Source of the DNA: Amborella trichopoda
Taxonomy: Eukaryota > Streptophyta > Magnoliopsida > Amborellales > Amborellaceae
Direction: 5' to 3'
Length of the DNA stretch: 64,000 nt
NCBI RefSeq assembly: GCF_000471905.2
Contig: NW_006499997.1
Coordinates: 871,186-935,185, forward strand
A program made the position numbers and the translations under genes. Shown here piece after piece: positions 22,501 to 35,300 of this stretch. The notes under the pieces were generated by a model that had not been told where the DNA came from, searched no databases, and saw only the letters and a program-made list of their open reading frames with translations. Within the stretch, counting starts at the first letter, position 1. The number at the start of each line of letters is the position of its first letter.

Positions 22501-25500
22501 AGTGTTTTTTTTTTGGAGGGAAACTCCTATCAATTACCTAAGTACCCATTTCATGAGGACAATTTCAGCGTTTGCCTGGGTTACTGCCATGCCTAGGGCT
22601 GTATAGCCCCAAGGTGGGGCGGTGAGGCATCCCAGCCGCCCGGGCTGCTGGGCGACTGTTTTTTTGGACATAGGGTGGTTTCATCATTGTTTGATTAGTG
22701 GTGTCCATATTCCTTGCCTATGCATCTGCTATTTCCTTTGTATTTCTTAGTGAAAAATCCTTTGTATTTCACTTATTATGTACTTTTGCTTTTGATGGCA
22801 TGCTGCATGCATGTGTATGAAAGGCCGAGGGTAGACTACAATGAGTAATTAATCCCTTGTTTATTGCTTCTAGTTTACTATGGCTGATTATTGGTTACTA
22901 AATAGAGAACAAAAGAAGGCTTACTCTACAGACGTGATAACCAGAACAAAGTAATCCCTAATACATATTTACAAGCACGTATAGATAAATCCAAATAGCT
23001 GCGCTAACAGGACTGTGGACCTTGGATGGTCATGGGATCTTCACAATTGGATCCTCCTACAAAGCCCTCTTGTCAGGTTAGGATTTTCTCACTCAGGGGC
23101 AAAGTGTGGTCCTCCTTGTCCTATGGTGGATAAATGCTTTTCAATGCTAGGGAGTTTACATGGCATACTAATGGTGGATGCTTCAATGTCATGGACTGCA
23201 ATTCCTCATATGTTTGTGTTATGTGTGGAGTCTGAGTTGATGGATCATCTTTTGATGCGCTTAAGGTTTGGCCTTGGCGGTCGGTGAACTTTTTTATTAG
23301 AGTTTGGTGATCTTTATCTAAATGGTGCAAATGCTTTCTATGTTGTGATTTGCTATTCCACCAAGGGGAGGCGTTCTTTGGAAGATGTTCACCATAGCCA
23401 CCTTGTAGCATTTGGAAGGAATACCCTTTTGTTCTTGGAGAAGTTTGGGGTTATAGACCGCATGTCAGAAAAATGTAGAGCCTTCAATTTGATGCAGATG
23501 GGCTTCGACAACCAATGGAGATCTTGGATTGAAACTTGTGTCTACAGCCCATTTCTTGATCTTGATCAACAAATTGTCTCATGGTTTCTTCAGTGTGTCC
23601 TGTGGTCTTCGACGAGGAGACTCACTTCCCCCTTCTTGTTTGCTATCATAGCAGAAATTTCAGCCATTCTATTACAAACGTATACAACAATGGCCTCCTT
23701 CAAGGATTCAAAACCTTTGTGTTGGCCCCTCTACTTCCCATCTTCTGTAGTCTGCAGATCATACCTAGGTCTTTTGCAACGTCAGTCTCCAATCAGTGGT
23801 TAACCTTTGGCTACGACTTAGATGTTTTGAATTGGCCTCTGGCCTACACATTAACATGAAAAAAACTAAATAATAGGTGTAGCTATAAATGAGGACACAG
23901 TCGTGGACCTAGCACAGAGGTTGGGGTGTGGGCATGATCGACTGCGCTTGAAATACTTGGGCTTCCTCTTGTGCATGAGAAACCTAGAAAAGATAAGTGG
24001 GAGGGCATTGTTGAGAAGTTTGATCATACGTTAGCTGCCTGGAAATGTTGATATCTCTCACTCAAAAGGTTGCATCACCTTTATTAAGGACACTTTCTCA
24101 AGTTATACCCATCTTTAGATGCCCCTCTTTGCATGCCCAGTGTTCAAAAAATCGCCTGCCTAGCGTCCTGGGCAGCCAGGAGGCCTCACAGTTACCGTGG
24201 GGCTATACAGCCTTGGGTGTGGCGGTAGGCCAGGGCAGATGCCTACCTCCTACTGCTAGGGCGCCCGCCCTAGGCCCTTTTAGCGAGCTGAAAAATGGCC
24301 ATGTCCAAAAGGGCGTTTTAGTAATTTCCCCCCTTGAAAAAGGGGGAGATAGGTTATGCCCCCCCCCTCCACACACACACACAACGAAACCCTAGTGAGA
24401 AATAGTTTTCTCCCAAAAACACACTTTTTTTCCTTGGATTGAATATTTTTTGAAAATCGATTTCGTACTCGAAGTTTTTGATTTCTTGTGAAATCGAAAG
24501 GCATTCGACATGGGTCTTTTTTGGAGACCAAAGAGGGCAAAAGAGAGGTTTTGGCATCCCAAAATAAGCGATTGAAGCCTACTTCGATTGGGTTTGGAAA
24601 GGTTAGTAGATTTACATGTTTATATTTAGGGCTTCATTTTTTAAAAGAATTATAGTATGTCCTCTGCATTTTCTCTACTCCACTTACCCTCTGATCCCCT
24701 CACCTCCTTTTTCCCTCTCAACCTGTCTGTCCTTTCCCCCTCTCACTTCTCTACATTCCTTTCTTCCCTCTCTTTCTCACGTGTTTACCCCTCCTCTCCT
24801 CCCTTGTACCCCTTTCTCCCATACCCCTCCCTTTCTTCTTCCCCCATCTCCTTCCCTCGCTCGTATGGCAACATAGGGTGGGTGTCACTGGCGAATCTCC
24901 TGCCCCTTCTGGACTGAGAAGCTGGCCCTTTCAGACGGACGGCCTGCCTCATTCGACCTGTTTTTGCCTCATCTAGGCTGCAACCTTTATACCAGGATCA
25001 TCCCGCCAGCTGCTTGCAAGGTTGCTCATGTGCTGCAACTTCTGATACCTCTTGAAGAAGGCTTGTTTCGGTTTTTAAAATGTAGATTTGTTTGTGTTGA
25101 GTTCTACTTACCTATCTTTCTGTACTTCTCTTGCTTAAATCTTTATTTTCTTTTTTCTCTTTGTTCTCTCCCTCTCTCTTGTACTTTGAGCACCCAGTTT
25201 GTGGGCTGCCTCTATCTTTTGATTTTTTTATTACTATTCTTATTCTATAAAGGTAACCATTTCTTAAAAAAAAATTGTAGTATGTTATGTTTTTTAGGTA
25301 ATTTTCTTCTATTTATACTTGAAGTTTGGCATCACATGTATGGTGAAACTTCTCAAAGGAAGGGGTAAAGAGCAAGGGGAAGAGACCACTTAAAAGAGTG
25401 AGGAAGGAGGAAGAGGAGCTAGAGTTATAAGACTCAAATGAGACTGATGAAGAAGACCGAAATGTATTAGAGGTAGATGATTTTGATGATGATGGCATGG

Positions 25501-28500
25501 CATCATCACATCATCATCATCTGATAGAATTTGGTGGGACAGACAATTAATGACATTGTTGGAAGTCATGATGAAACCCAATTGGGCCCTTTTTAAGTTC
25601 ATGCTCCCTTAAATCTTTTTAGTTTCATGTACTTTTGTTTGTATGTTTGGACTTTGGATTTTGGAACTCTACTATGTGTTGGAATTTTTTTGGGTACTGG
25701 AATGTGTTGAAGTTGGAACACCTGACCTTTTTAACTTTCAAGTTTGAAGTAATGTTTGAAATGCTTATGGATATACGTTTATGTCAAAGTTTGGTGCAAT
25801 TTTACAGTTCAAAGTTATGTGACTTGTATGTTAGCTTAAATGGCTGATGGGTGTCAAAATTTGTCAATTTTACAGTTTTATATTTTTAAACATGTAAATA
25901 TTAGTTTATAAGAAATTGGATTCCATAATTGACAACCCCACACCCCTCTTTTCTCAGCCCACCTTCACTCTTCCCTCCTGGCCCCCCGCCGGAGTCCCCT
26001 ACAAAGTGGCCGACCTTTTGATATCTTTCATTTGTATTATTACACAAGGGCTGGAAGGTGAGTTGTAAATAACCTCCTGTTTGTAAAAGTCACTAGGAAA
26101 TGGTGGTATGTTGACCATGAGCACAATCTTAGTCATTTGCTGAAAGTAATATGCTATGTGGTTTCCCCAACATGGCCAAAAAGTTGGACAAAATAAAGTA
26201 TTATTGATCTGCAGATTGAACTTGAAAACTCTACGGCAATAGAGTAGTATCGACCATTGCACGGTACTTTCAGAATTTCTATTGATTGGAATTTGAAGGT
26301 AATGGATAATAACCCCCTTTTCTCTCCCTTTTTTACCTTTTGTTGTCTATATCACTCAAAACATGTGGAACCACCTGTGTGTCTCATGTCATCATGTGGT
26401 AAGATGATGACAGCAGTTAACACCAGTTGGTGCAACCAACCAACCCCCCCGCCCCCTCTGTCTTCCTTTTTTTCCTTCCTTGGGGCCGTTTTTTGAAAAT
26501 AGACAGTCGGCCACACCCTTGAAATGTGGGTCCCACATGTTGGGGCACCCTAAGAACCCTGGACATGTGTGCCCTGTGAAAAAAGAGAGAATGTGAATGA
26601 TATAAAGTTCAGCATTTAGGGTGCATTAGGAAATGTTTTGAAACAGCATTTTGGGGCTTAATTTTTAAGCCTTATATTTAAGGCGGTTAACACTCCAAAT
26701 TGGAAAGGTCTTTGGAGCTTCAAACACCTTTCGGATTTAATGCAAATGACACAAATAAGCAGCCAATTACATTAAGTTCATAAAGGGGTGAAACCCTTTG
26801 TTGTGTCTGTACTCTGTAAGGCACTGTAGGCAAGGCCTTTTGCAGATGTTCATTTCTTCCTACATTGTAAGGTATCCTTTCAAGTACGGTGATCCTTCCT
26901 TAAATTGGTGAAATCCAGTGGGTCACCTTTGATTCTATCAAATGCTCCATGCTATGTTTCCATCTCTGCCTCGCCATACACACAATAAACAAAAATTTCC
27001 TAAAGGTCCAATCTGTGGAGGCTTACTATCCTCTGTTTTTTGGTCTGTCCAGCTGAAGAGAAGCTGTACTTTCCAAATCTTGGAATTCAATGCTCCAAAT
27101 CTTATTGAGCTCACCAAGGCATCTACCATCTCCTGAGCCTTAGCTTGCAAAGGATTTTTTTGGTCTTTCCTCTTCTGACTTCATTTCCCAATGGAAGAAC
27201 TTGATTTGGAGAACCCCTCCCTCAATCAACTACATGATCTGCTGCACGGACCCCCCCATCCTTGGGTGTCATCAAATTAATTTTGATTGGTGCCCATTGG
27301 GCAACCCATGACCTTCAGAGGTTGGTGGTCTGGTTATAGATGACTGAGATCAGGCCCTTCTCACCTACCCTAGTCTGGTTGGCACTGTTGAATCCAATAT
27401 TGAGGGCATTCTAGCTGTGCTCACGGCCTCACACTTTTTGACCATTCCTGGGGTTCGCAGTTGACTTTGGAAGAAGAAAAAACACAATGATATTGCCTGG
27501 GCCTCCCAGCCCTCTTTCATGCCATGAAGGTTAGACCAGCTATTCCGACCATTAAAAGTGTGCATTTGCTATATCTGGAGAGAAGCACCCCCCTGATGCA
27601 CTGGTAAAAGAAGGCATAGACTACCCAATCTTTCGATTTCTAGACCACCTCCCACAATCCCTTTATACTTTTACAGAAACTTTTTGAGTTTCTTTTTTGT
27701 CTCTTTATTCTTTCCTTTTGGTTTACCTCTTCAAACTGTATAGGTTTTGTACGCATGCAATTTTGATATACACGTTAACCTTTAAAAAATAAACTAAAAT
27801 TAAAAGAAAGAAGATTTAATCATCACTTCTGTAGTGATTCTACCAGGATTCAGGACCTCCACATGATGGACTTAATTAAGTTTGGATTAGGATTGCACTT
27901 AACCACCCATTCTCTGAGCCATCAATGCCAAGGTGGGTGACCTCTGAAGGTTTGTTGAAGCTGTAACTTTGATGTCATGTGGCAACTTGTGGTCTACGAG
28001 GGTGGGTGGTGAAGTGGTTCTCCTGTTGTCTTGGGGTTCTGTGATTCCATGGGCACAGAGGCGAGAGCTTTGCTGATGGGTTGTCGATTTGCTTTGTTGG
28101 CTTGTCCACGTTTTGTTGTTTGATGATATTAGAGAGCGTATGCGCAATCTGGTGTTCTTTGGAGAGTGGCTAGTATCTTGAGGAGAATGACATGTGAGAT
28201 AGTTGGTCTCCTTCTCATATACTCTTCGATACTGATGCTTAAGCTAACTGAGTAGCCTTGGTAGAGGGCAAGTCAAGCCTACTTGTGGTGAGTGGTTAGT
28301 ATTTAATGTTTGGGATGTGCTCTCAACATGTCAGTGACCTTAAGTCTACTACAAAATTTTGGCCTGTTGAAACAAAGCTAAGCAGTTTTAATCTTGAATA
28401 TTGGCCTGAGGCACCCTCTTTAGCCAGACTATCCACAACTGCATTAGCCACCTGCCACATGCTGAAAAGAAGCTTACAATCAGTTCTATAACTTGAAAAT

Positions 28501-31500
28501 GTGGTCCAAATTTTCTTTCAGCCTCCAAGGATATGGAGAAGCTCTTGAAGCTCATTTAATTACATTATTTTGATCTCCTTCAACAATCAGGGTGTGTCCC
28601 TACCTAATGTCGAACCTTTTTAGGCATCATCGAAGGACCCTTGTTTGGCCATTGTTGAATATGCAATCCAACCGGAGGTGCAAATAAGAGCAATAGCCTT
28701 GAGGAGCTATTGCGGAACATGGTTCCTATACTGGCATGCCCTGGATTGCCCAAGGTGCATCCTTCAAAATTTAATTTGATGACCCCCTGCTCTGGACTCT
28801 CCAAAAACTTCAATCATCAGACTGACCATAGTCTAAGCTCAATAATCTGGGGCCAGTTGCGAGCAAAATCTGCTGATAAAAAGTTTTACGATGTGTTTCA
28901 ATTTCTTGTCCACAAAAGAACCAGAGACCTGATATTGTTCCTTATAGCCTCTATTCAAGCTTCATGACCTTCAACGCTCCATCATATCATTCCAGCCAGA
29001 TGGACCAGATAGCAGATATAACAGTGACTCTCCGTGGCAATAGGCCACATGAAGGATAAGGGGTAGAGAATATAGCCGAGAATAGTTGTTGCACAAGCTG
29101 TGGGGTAACCTGCATCCCCTGAAAATTTTGGATCATCGAAGCCCAAAAGTGACCGGCTGCCTCCCAATGGATGAAGAAGTGCCCCCACTGGTTTCCTCTG
29201 CTTCCTTGCATATTAATATTATATATTGATTTGATAGTTGTATGCCTCAATGTTGCCATTGATCGACGTTGAGAGATTCCAAGCCAATTAGAAGCTTGAA
29301 TTTTGCAAGGTGCGAACTAGGCATGATTTGCAGTGACTATTAAACCATGATGTGGGACTGGGATTATGGTTGAAAATGACATTGTGAACCTCCATAGGGC
29401 ACCACATTACTTCCTACTCCTGGAATGCCTACTGCATTGAGTAACTCCATCAAACCTGTGAGTTGTGGTAATTCACGGTCGAGTAGATTTATCCTGAAAT
29501 TGGGGTTCACACTAGGATGCCCCAATTAGCTAAATGAAGAGAGCGGACCTGCGAATCTGTTTTGAGGGGCTATCTCTCAACCACAACTCCTTCCACATTT
29601 CTATTCGATCCCTTGTTTTCACACTTATGTGAAAGTGGTTAAAAAAGGAGATTGGGCTGATACTATTCCCTTCTACCACTGCATCCCACTGCTACTTGTG
29701 CTGCTCGCCAATTCGGCCAGGGAGGCCAAGGTACTTGGTATGTAGAGGTTCAGTCCAATATCCGTAGTTCTTAGCTGTACTTCCATTTCAGGCCATACAC
29801 CTACACCCATGAGTTTGTTTTTGGGCAGGTTTTCCTTGAGTGTGGTTGCAACTTTTAAATATCCGACAAAAAGCCACAGCCGGTTGATTTGCTGGCAGTT
29901 GGCATTGCAAAGAACCAACCTGTCAACAGCATACTGGATGGAGGTGGGAAATTTGGTTCTCCCTTGTAGATTGCGGGGAACCTTGTAACAACTCATGCTA
30001 TACATTTTTGGAATGGAAAGACTAAAGATCTCTGCCATAATTGCGAATGAGAGGGACAGTAGATCCCTTGTTGGAGACCCCCAAAGGAGGGGAAGGAACT
30101 TTGAGCTCGGCCCTTGACCAACACTGAGAAATGAGGCGTGGAGATACACCCCCTTATCCACGTTGTCCATTTCTCTTCGAACTCCATAAGATGTCCGACC
30201 TGGTTGAGGAGCGCTCAGTCCACATGATTGTACCCTTTTCCCACTCCAGCTTAGAGACCAGACCAGGTATTTACAACTGATTTCTTGAGCGGATAGACTC
30301 AACTGCATTTAAAGCCCCTTCCAGTTTTGCCTATCCTGAACAAAAGTGCCTTGGTTAGGTTTAAGAACAAGATTCAACACCTGCCTATAGTGGGATTTGA
30401 GGACCTTGGTATGCATTTCGTACGAAGTATTTTGGAGACTGTTGGGAAGGAAGTTTTGCAGTGCTTTGACTGCTTCCAATTTAGAGACCAAAGGAGGAAG
30501 GTGGAGTTCATCGCTTATAGATGTTTCTCTTGTGCTCTGGGATATCTGGGGCTCATTAATCCTGAAACTATGGAATAAAGCCCCTGGGAAGCCATCATGG
30601 CCAGGGACGTTATCTTTGTCCCAACTCAGCTATAGCTCTGTGGATTTATTTTTCCACAGATGCTCTTTCTGGCCATTTACCCTATCTTGGGGCAAGGTGA
30701 GAAAATGGAGACTAAAAATCCTGGGCCTAGCTTGGTGCTAGGTAGAGAATTTCTTGAAGTAATTGATAGTAACCTTACTCATTTCCCAAGGTCTTCATAA
30801 ATTCCATTGCCCTCTTTAATCTGAGTTATGTTTTTGGCTCTTCTTCGACATCTTGACAATCTTGTGGAAGAAAGCTCTATGTTCAGTCTCCTTTAAGCTA
30901 CTTTATCCTAGAGTGTTGCAGCCAATGTATCTCTTCGTGCTTAATGATGGTCGGATATGACACCTTCTCCCCTATTCTCCTAGGCCACTCCTCTTAGGGC
31001 ACTACCCTAGATTCCTCGATCAGATCCAGATGTCTGATTTAATTTAATAAGACTTCATATTTCTCGTGACAGCAACTCAGGCGGCTACTATTCCACTGAA
31101 CCTACCCAACCATGAAACATGAAGGAAGATCCCCATTGAGGGATAAGGTGGTGAAAGTTTGGTACCTCTAACCACATCATCCCAAAATGAAAAGGTTTTA
31201 AAGAACTATGGACCGGTTCAATGCCTAAAAGAATAAGGGTATGGTCCATAGTTATCAGGATCGAGATTAGGACCAGTTGCAAGATCAGATTAGGAGTGAG
31301 GGATTTTGAATTGCTAGAAAGTCCCTAGATTCCAGATTGCCGCCACACCATGATCATATCCCAACTATTTTGAATCGGAGACACGGATCATGTTCTCTAT
31401 CAAGGGCCATACCTTCAGTGAGACCATAAGTCACCATATCTACTTCCATCCATGTCCTTTTGAGCCTTCCCCTTACCTTTTTAGAGCCTTCTACTTGAAC

Positions 31501-32345
31501 CAAATCGCATCTCTTAACCGATGTTGTATTAGGCTTATGCTGCACATGGCTCGCCCATCTAAGTCTACTTTCTCTCATCTTAGGGCCTTTTGCAGCCACA
31601 CTTAATATTCTTTGAATGTATTCATTATGAATTCTATCCTTTATTGTCTTGCGACTCATCTATCTCAACATCTTCATCTTTCCTACACTCATCCTATAGG
31701 TATATTTTTTCTTGACTACTCAACATTCCACCCCATAAAGCGTGGCTGGTCTCATAAGTGTCCTATAGAACTTCCCCTTTAGGGCGTGTTTGATAACATA
31801 AAGTTGGGGGGGGGGGGAGGAAGAAGGAACTTCCACATTATTGTACAACTCTCGTGTTTGATGCATGAAACTTATACAGTTAAGAAGTTCCCCAAGAACT
31901 TTCTTACTCCGTTATGCTTAAGAAAAAATGTTTCATCTAAAACGATGGAACTTAAAATAGGAACTTGGCCTTCATAGAGGGCTTCTTCCTCAAACCCTAT
32001 TTTGCCTCCCTCCTTATATTTATATTTGTATTTTGTATTCATATTGTTAATTTATATTTGTATTATATTAATATAATATTATATTATTGGGAAAATATCT
32101 TTGTAGACCATGTTTTTAGGTTTCATTTCTCAACTGACCCAAAGTTTCAAAACATATATGGCAGCAGAGATTCCATCTAGTATATCGTCTAACCATCTAG
32201 ACTAACTTTATCCACTTTAACCCCATCTTTTTAGCCCAAACAAATGTAAAAAAGACATGCCTTTCTATACCCCCTTCTCTCTCTCCTTGTGTTTCTTCCC
32301 AAACTTCCCTTGTTCTCTCCTTGTGATTCTCTCCAAATCTGGGTG

Positions 32346-32395
<50 letters not shown>

Positions 32396-35300
32396 GAAGG
32401 AAAGATATTAAAATTATATTACAAAACGCGGTCGTGATCCATGGGCTAACATGATTGAATCTGGCCGTTGGGCTCACACCATTCCATCAACCCATGGGCT
32501 AACATGATCTTTTCCCTTATGTTATATGTACAATATATATTTTATTTTTAAATTATTTATATATATGTTTAACATATAAAATGTATATTTTTGTCATATA
32601 TGATATATATTTATGTAATACAAGATATTTATATAATGGGATTTTATACAATGAGACCATTTATCTTTGGTACAAGAAGCTCACAATTACTTATAACCAT
32701 CCGATGTGAAATCTGATAGCTTAGATGTATCACAAAGTGCGAGAAATTTTTTTTTAAACTTTGGGTTTGGTCGATGAAATAAATGCAGCCACTCAACTTC
32801 ACATCCAATGGTCAAGATTAATTGTGACCACCTTGTACCAAAGGTAAATGGTTTCATTATGTACTTTTCCTTACATAATACATATATAGTAATTTATATT
32901 ATACAATAAATAATATATTTTATTTATTTAGATATTGACAATATATATATATATATATATATTTAATTTATTAATATATATTTTATTATATATAATATAT
33001 ATTTTTATTATATATAGTATTATCATTATGTAATATAATATATTTTTATTATAAAATATAATATATATTTATGTAATATAATACATTTATGATAGATATT
33101 TGCAATATGTATATATATATATATATTATACTGTTTTATATTTAATATAAAAATAATATTGAAATAACATTTAAAATATTATAATATATATTTTATCATG
33201 GAAAATTGTTTCATGCGGCCCCTTCCCACATTTCTACATTTGCTCCTTTGCATTATAAAGCATCCATCTTTATGAGGTCCAGCTAAAAAGAATTGAAACT
33301 AACGGTCCCAATGTCTTCTTAATAAAATTATTATTTTTAATTTTTAAAATTTATTTATTTATTTATATTCATGATCTCCATGTTATAGATTACATGTCCT
33401 TAAAAATTGGGTCTGAAAATCCATCTCAAAAATAGATTTTTAAGAGTGAACTCATTTCTACATGGGCTCATAGAAACTGTCATTTTATTATATAATATAC
33501 AATATATGTTTTTTTATCTAATGTTAATATATTTATATTATATATAATATTTATATATTTATGTAATATAATATGATATATTATATTTTATTTATGAAAT
33601 AGATATCTACAATACAATATATATTATATATTATTTTATATTTAATTTAGAAAATAATATTTAAATAACATTTAATATAGAATGTCGTAATAATACTTTA
33701 ATAGTATTTAAATAAATATAACTATATATTCCAACACGTTGTTAAACACATAACTAGATCTTCTTTAACATTCTAGCAAGTTATCAAACACAAACACCGA
33801 GAACTTCCTTCTGAGATCTTCTTTCTTCCCTGTGAAGAAGAACTTCCAATTTCTAGGGAACATTTACTTCCAGTTATCAATCAAGCCCTTAGTTTCGTTG
33901 GTATGCGGCAATCACATAAAACTCCCGATGCATATCTCTACTTTGCCCACGTAGCTCTAATTCTATGTACGATATCTTCTTCAACCTCTCCATTCTCATG
34001 GATTATCGACCCAGGATATCAAAAATATTTTCTTATAGGTATTTGTTGGCCATCAATCTTAACTAGTTCCTTGTTTCTACTGCAATTATTATTAAATTTG
34101 CATTCCATATATTCTATCTTAGTTCGGCTTATTTTAGAACCTTTAGATTTTAGAGTATCCCTTCAAAGTTTTAATTTTGCATTAATGCTGTCTCTAGTAT
34201 TGTCAATCAAAACTATGTCATCCGCAAACAACATACACCACAATACCTCGTCTTGTAGGTGCCTAGTTAATTCTTCCTTAATAAAAAAAGGAGATATGGG
34301 CTCAGTGTTGACCCCTAATGTACGTCTATTGTCATTGAAAGCTCACTTATCTCTCCATGAGTTATCCTTATACTTGTTTAGCACTCCCTTATACATATCT
34401 CTCATCATGTCAATATAGGCTCTGGAGACTCCTTTTTTTTTACAACACCTACTAATTTAAGTCTCTAAGTATCATACACTTTCTCTATATTATTAAAGAC
34501 CATGTGGAAATCTTTTTCCTTCTTCAACTATTCAATCAGTTGCCTAAGTAGGAAAATGGTCTTAGTTGTTGACCGCCTTAGCATAAAACCGAATTGATTT
34601 CCTGATACACTTGTTTCATGCCTTGGATGTTGCTCAATCACTCTCTCCTACAGCTTCATAGTGTGGTTCATAAGTTTGATCTCGTGATAGTTTATACAAT
34701 AGGTATCACAATACTTTTTCTACATTCGTTTGACATTTTTTCTGTTCTCAACACCTTGTTGAACAACTTCGTCAGCCTGCATTTGCCAATCTCCCCCATG
34801 CACTTCCAAACCTCTATCGGGATACCATATGGTCCTAAAGTTTTTCCTATCTTCATCTTTCTGAAAGCTTCTTTTACTTTAGATATCTTAATCCTACTAA
34901 TGTATTCATGATCTCTACTATTTAGAAGGAAACCACCCTCGAGGTGAACTAGCCTTAGGTTGATTTTTTCTAGTGCCATTTACTAGGGTATCCTAGTATT
35001 AGGAGCACAGTCCATATAGTATTATAAATATAGTAATTTGATTTTTACAAAATTCATTTTTTTAAATGTAACACATCTAACCATTTTATAATACTTTAGT
35101 ATTTTTGTTCTCCTTTGATTGTAGTTTATATTTTTAATTAAGTGATGAAGAATTTTGAAGAAATTGAAACTCTATAGAAGTTGAGAAATCTAATCATTGT
35201 GTAATTTATGGCCATCCTTTTCTGTTGAGTAAAAAATATTAGATAAGTATTAAGTTGAAGCTCTAGATAACTTGTGACCTGCTAAAGAGCCCAAAAAGGA

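Larger units (their letters stand above)
31783..33885. mobile_element. 2.1 kb hAT-like non-autonomous element inserted in the RTE LINE
   Basis: The left end GGCGTGTTTGATAACATAA and the reversed right end CTTGATTGATAACTGGAAG are imperfect inverted repeats. The flanks CCCTTTAG (31775-31782) and CCCTTAG (33886-33892) fit an 8 bp duplication with one lost base. Subterminal GGAACTTCC/GAACTTCC motifs recur at both ends. The inside is very AT-rich with no coding sequence and holds two more MITE copies. Confidence 0.75.
31330..34985 (-). pseudogene. RTE-type LINE reverse transcriptase relic, split by an insertion (minus strand)
   Basis: On the minus strand the upper part (34979-33893) reads ISKVKEAFRKMKIGKTLGPYGIPIEVWKCMG, then a CMLFADDIVLID catalytic box near 34240-34205 that is still intact, then DTLKSKG, SRTKIEYMECKF and GVLCDCRIPTKL. 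The lower part (31780-31354) continues with KGKFYRT, MRPATLYG-like, MSVGKMKMLR and MRESRLRWASHVQ, VEGSKKVRGRLKRTWMEV. This is the RTE clade of plant LINEs. The two parts join in order once the 2.1 kb element at 31783-33885 is taken out. Other stops and frameshifts show decay. Confidence 0.9.

Noticed and set aside
24616..24917. Two 86-codon serine/leucine/proline-rich frames
   Set aside because: They come from the CT-rich start of a retroposon insert and look like low-complexity translation.
33903..34418. 171-codon open frame on the plus strand
   Set aside because: It is the complement of the RTE reverse transcriptase relic; the minus strand carries the FADDIVLID box and RTE motifs there.
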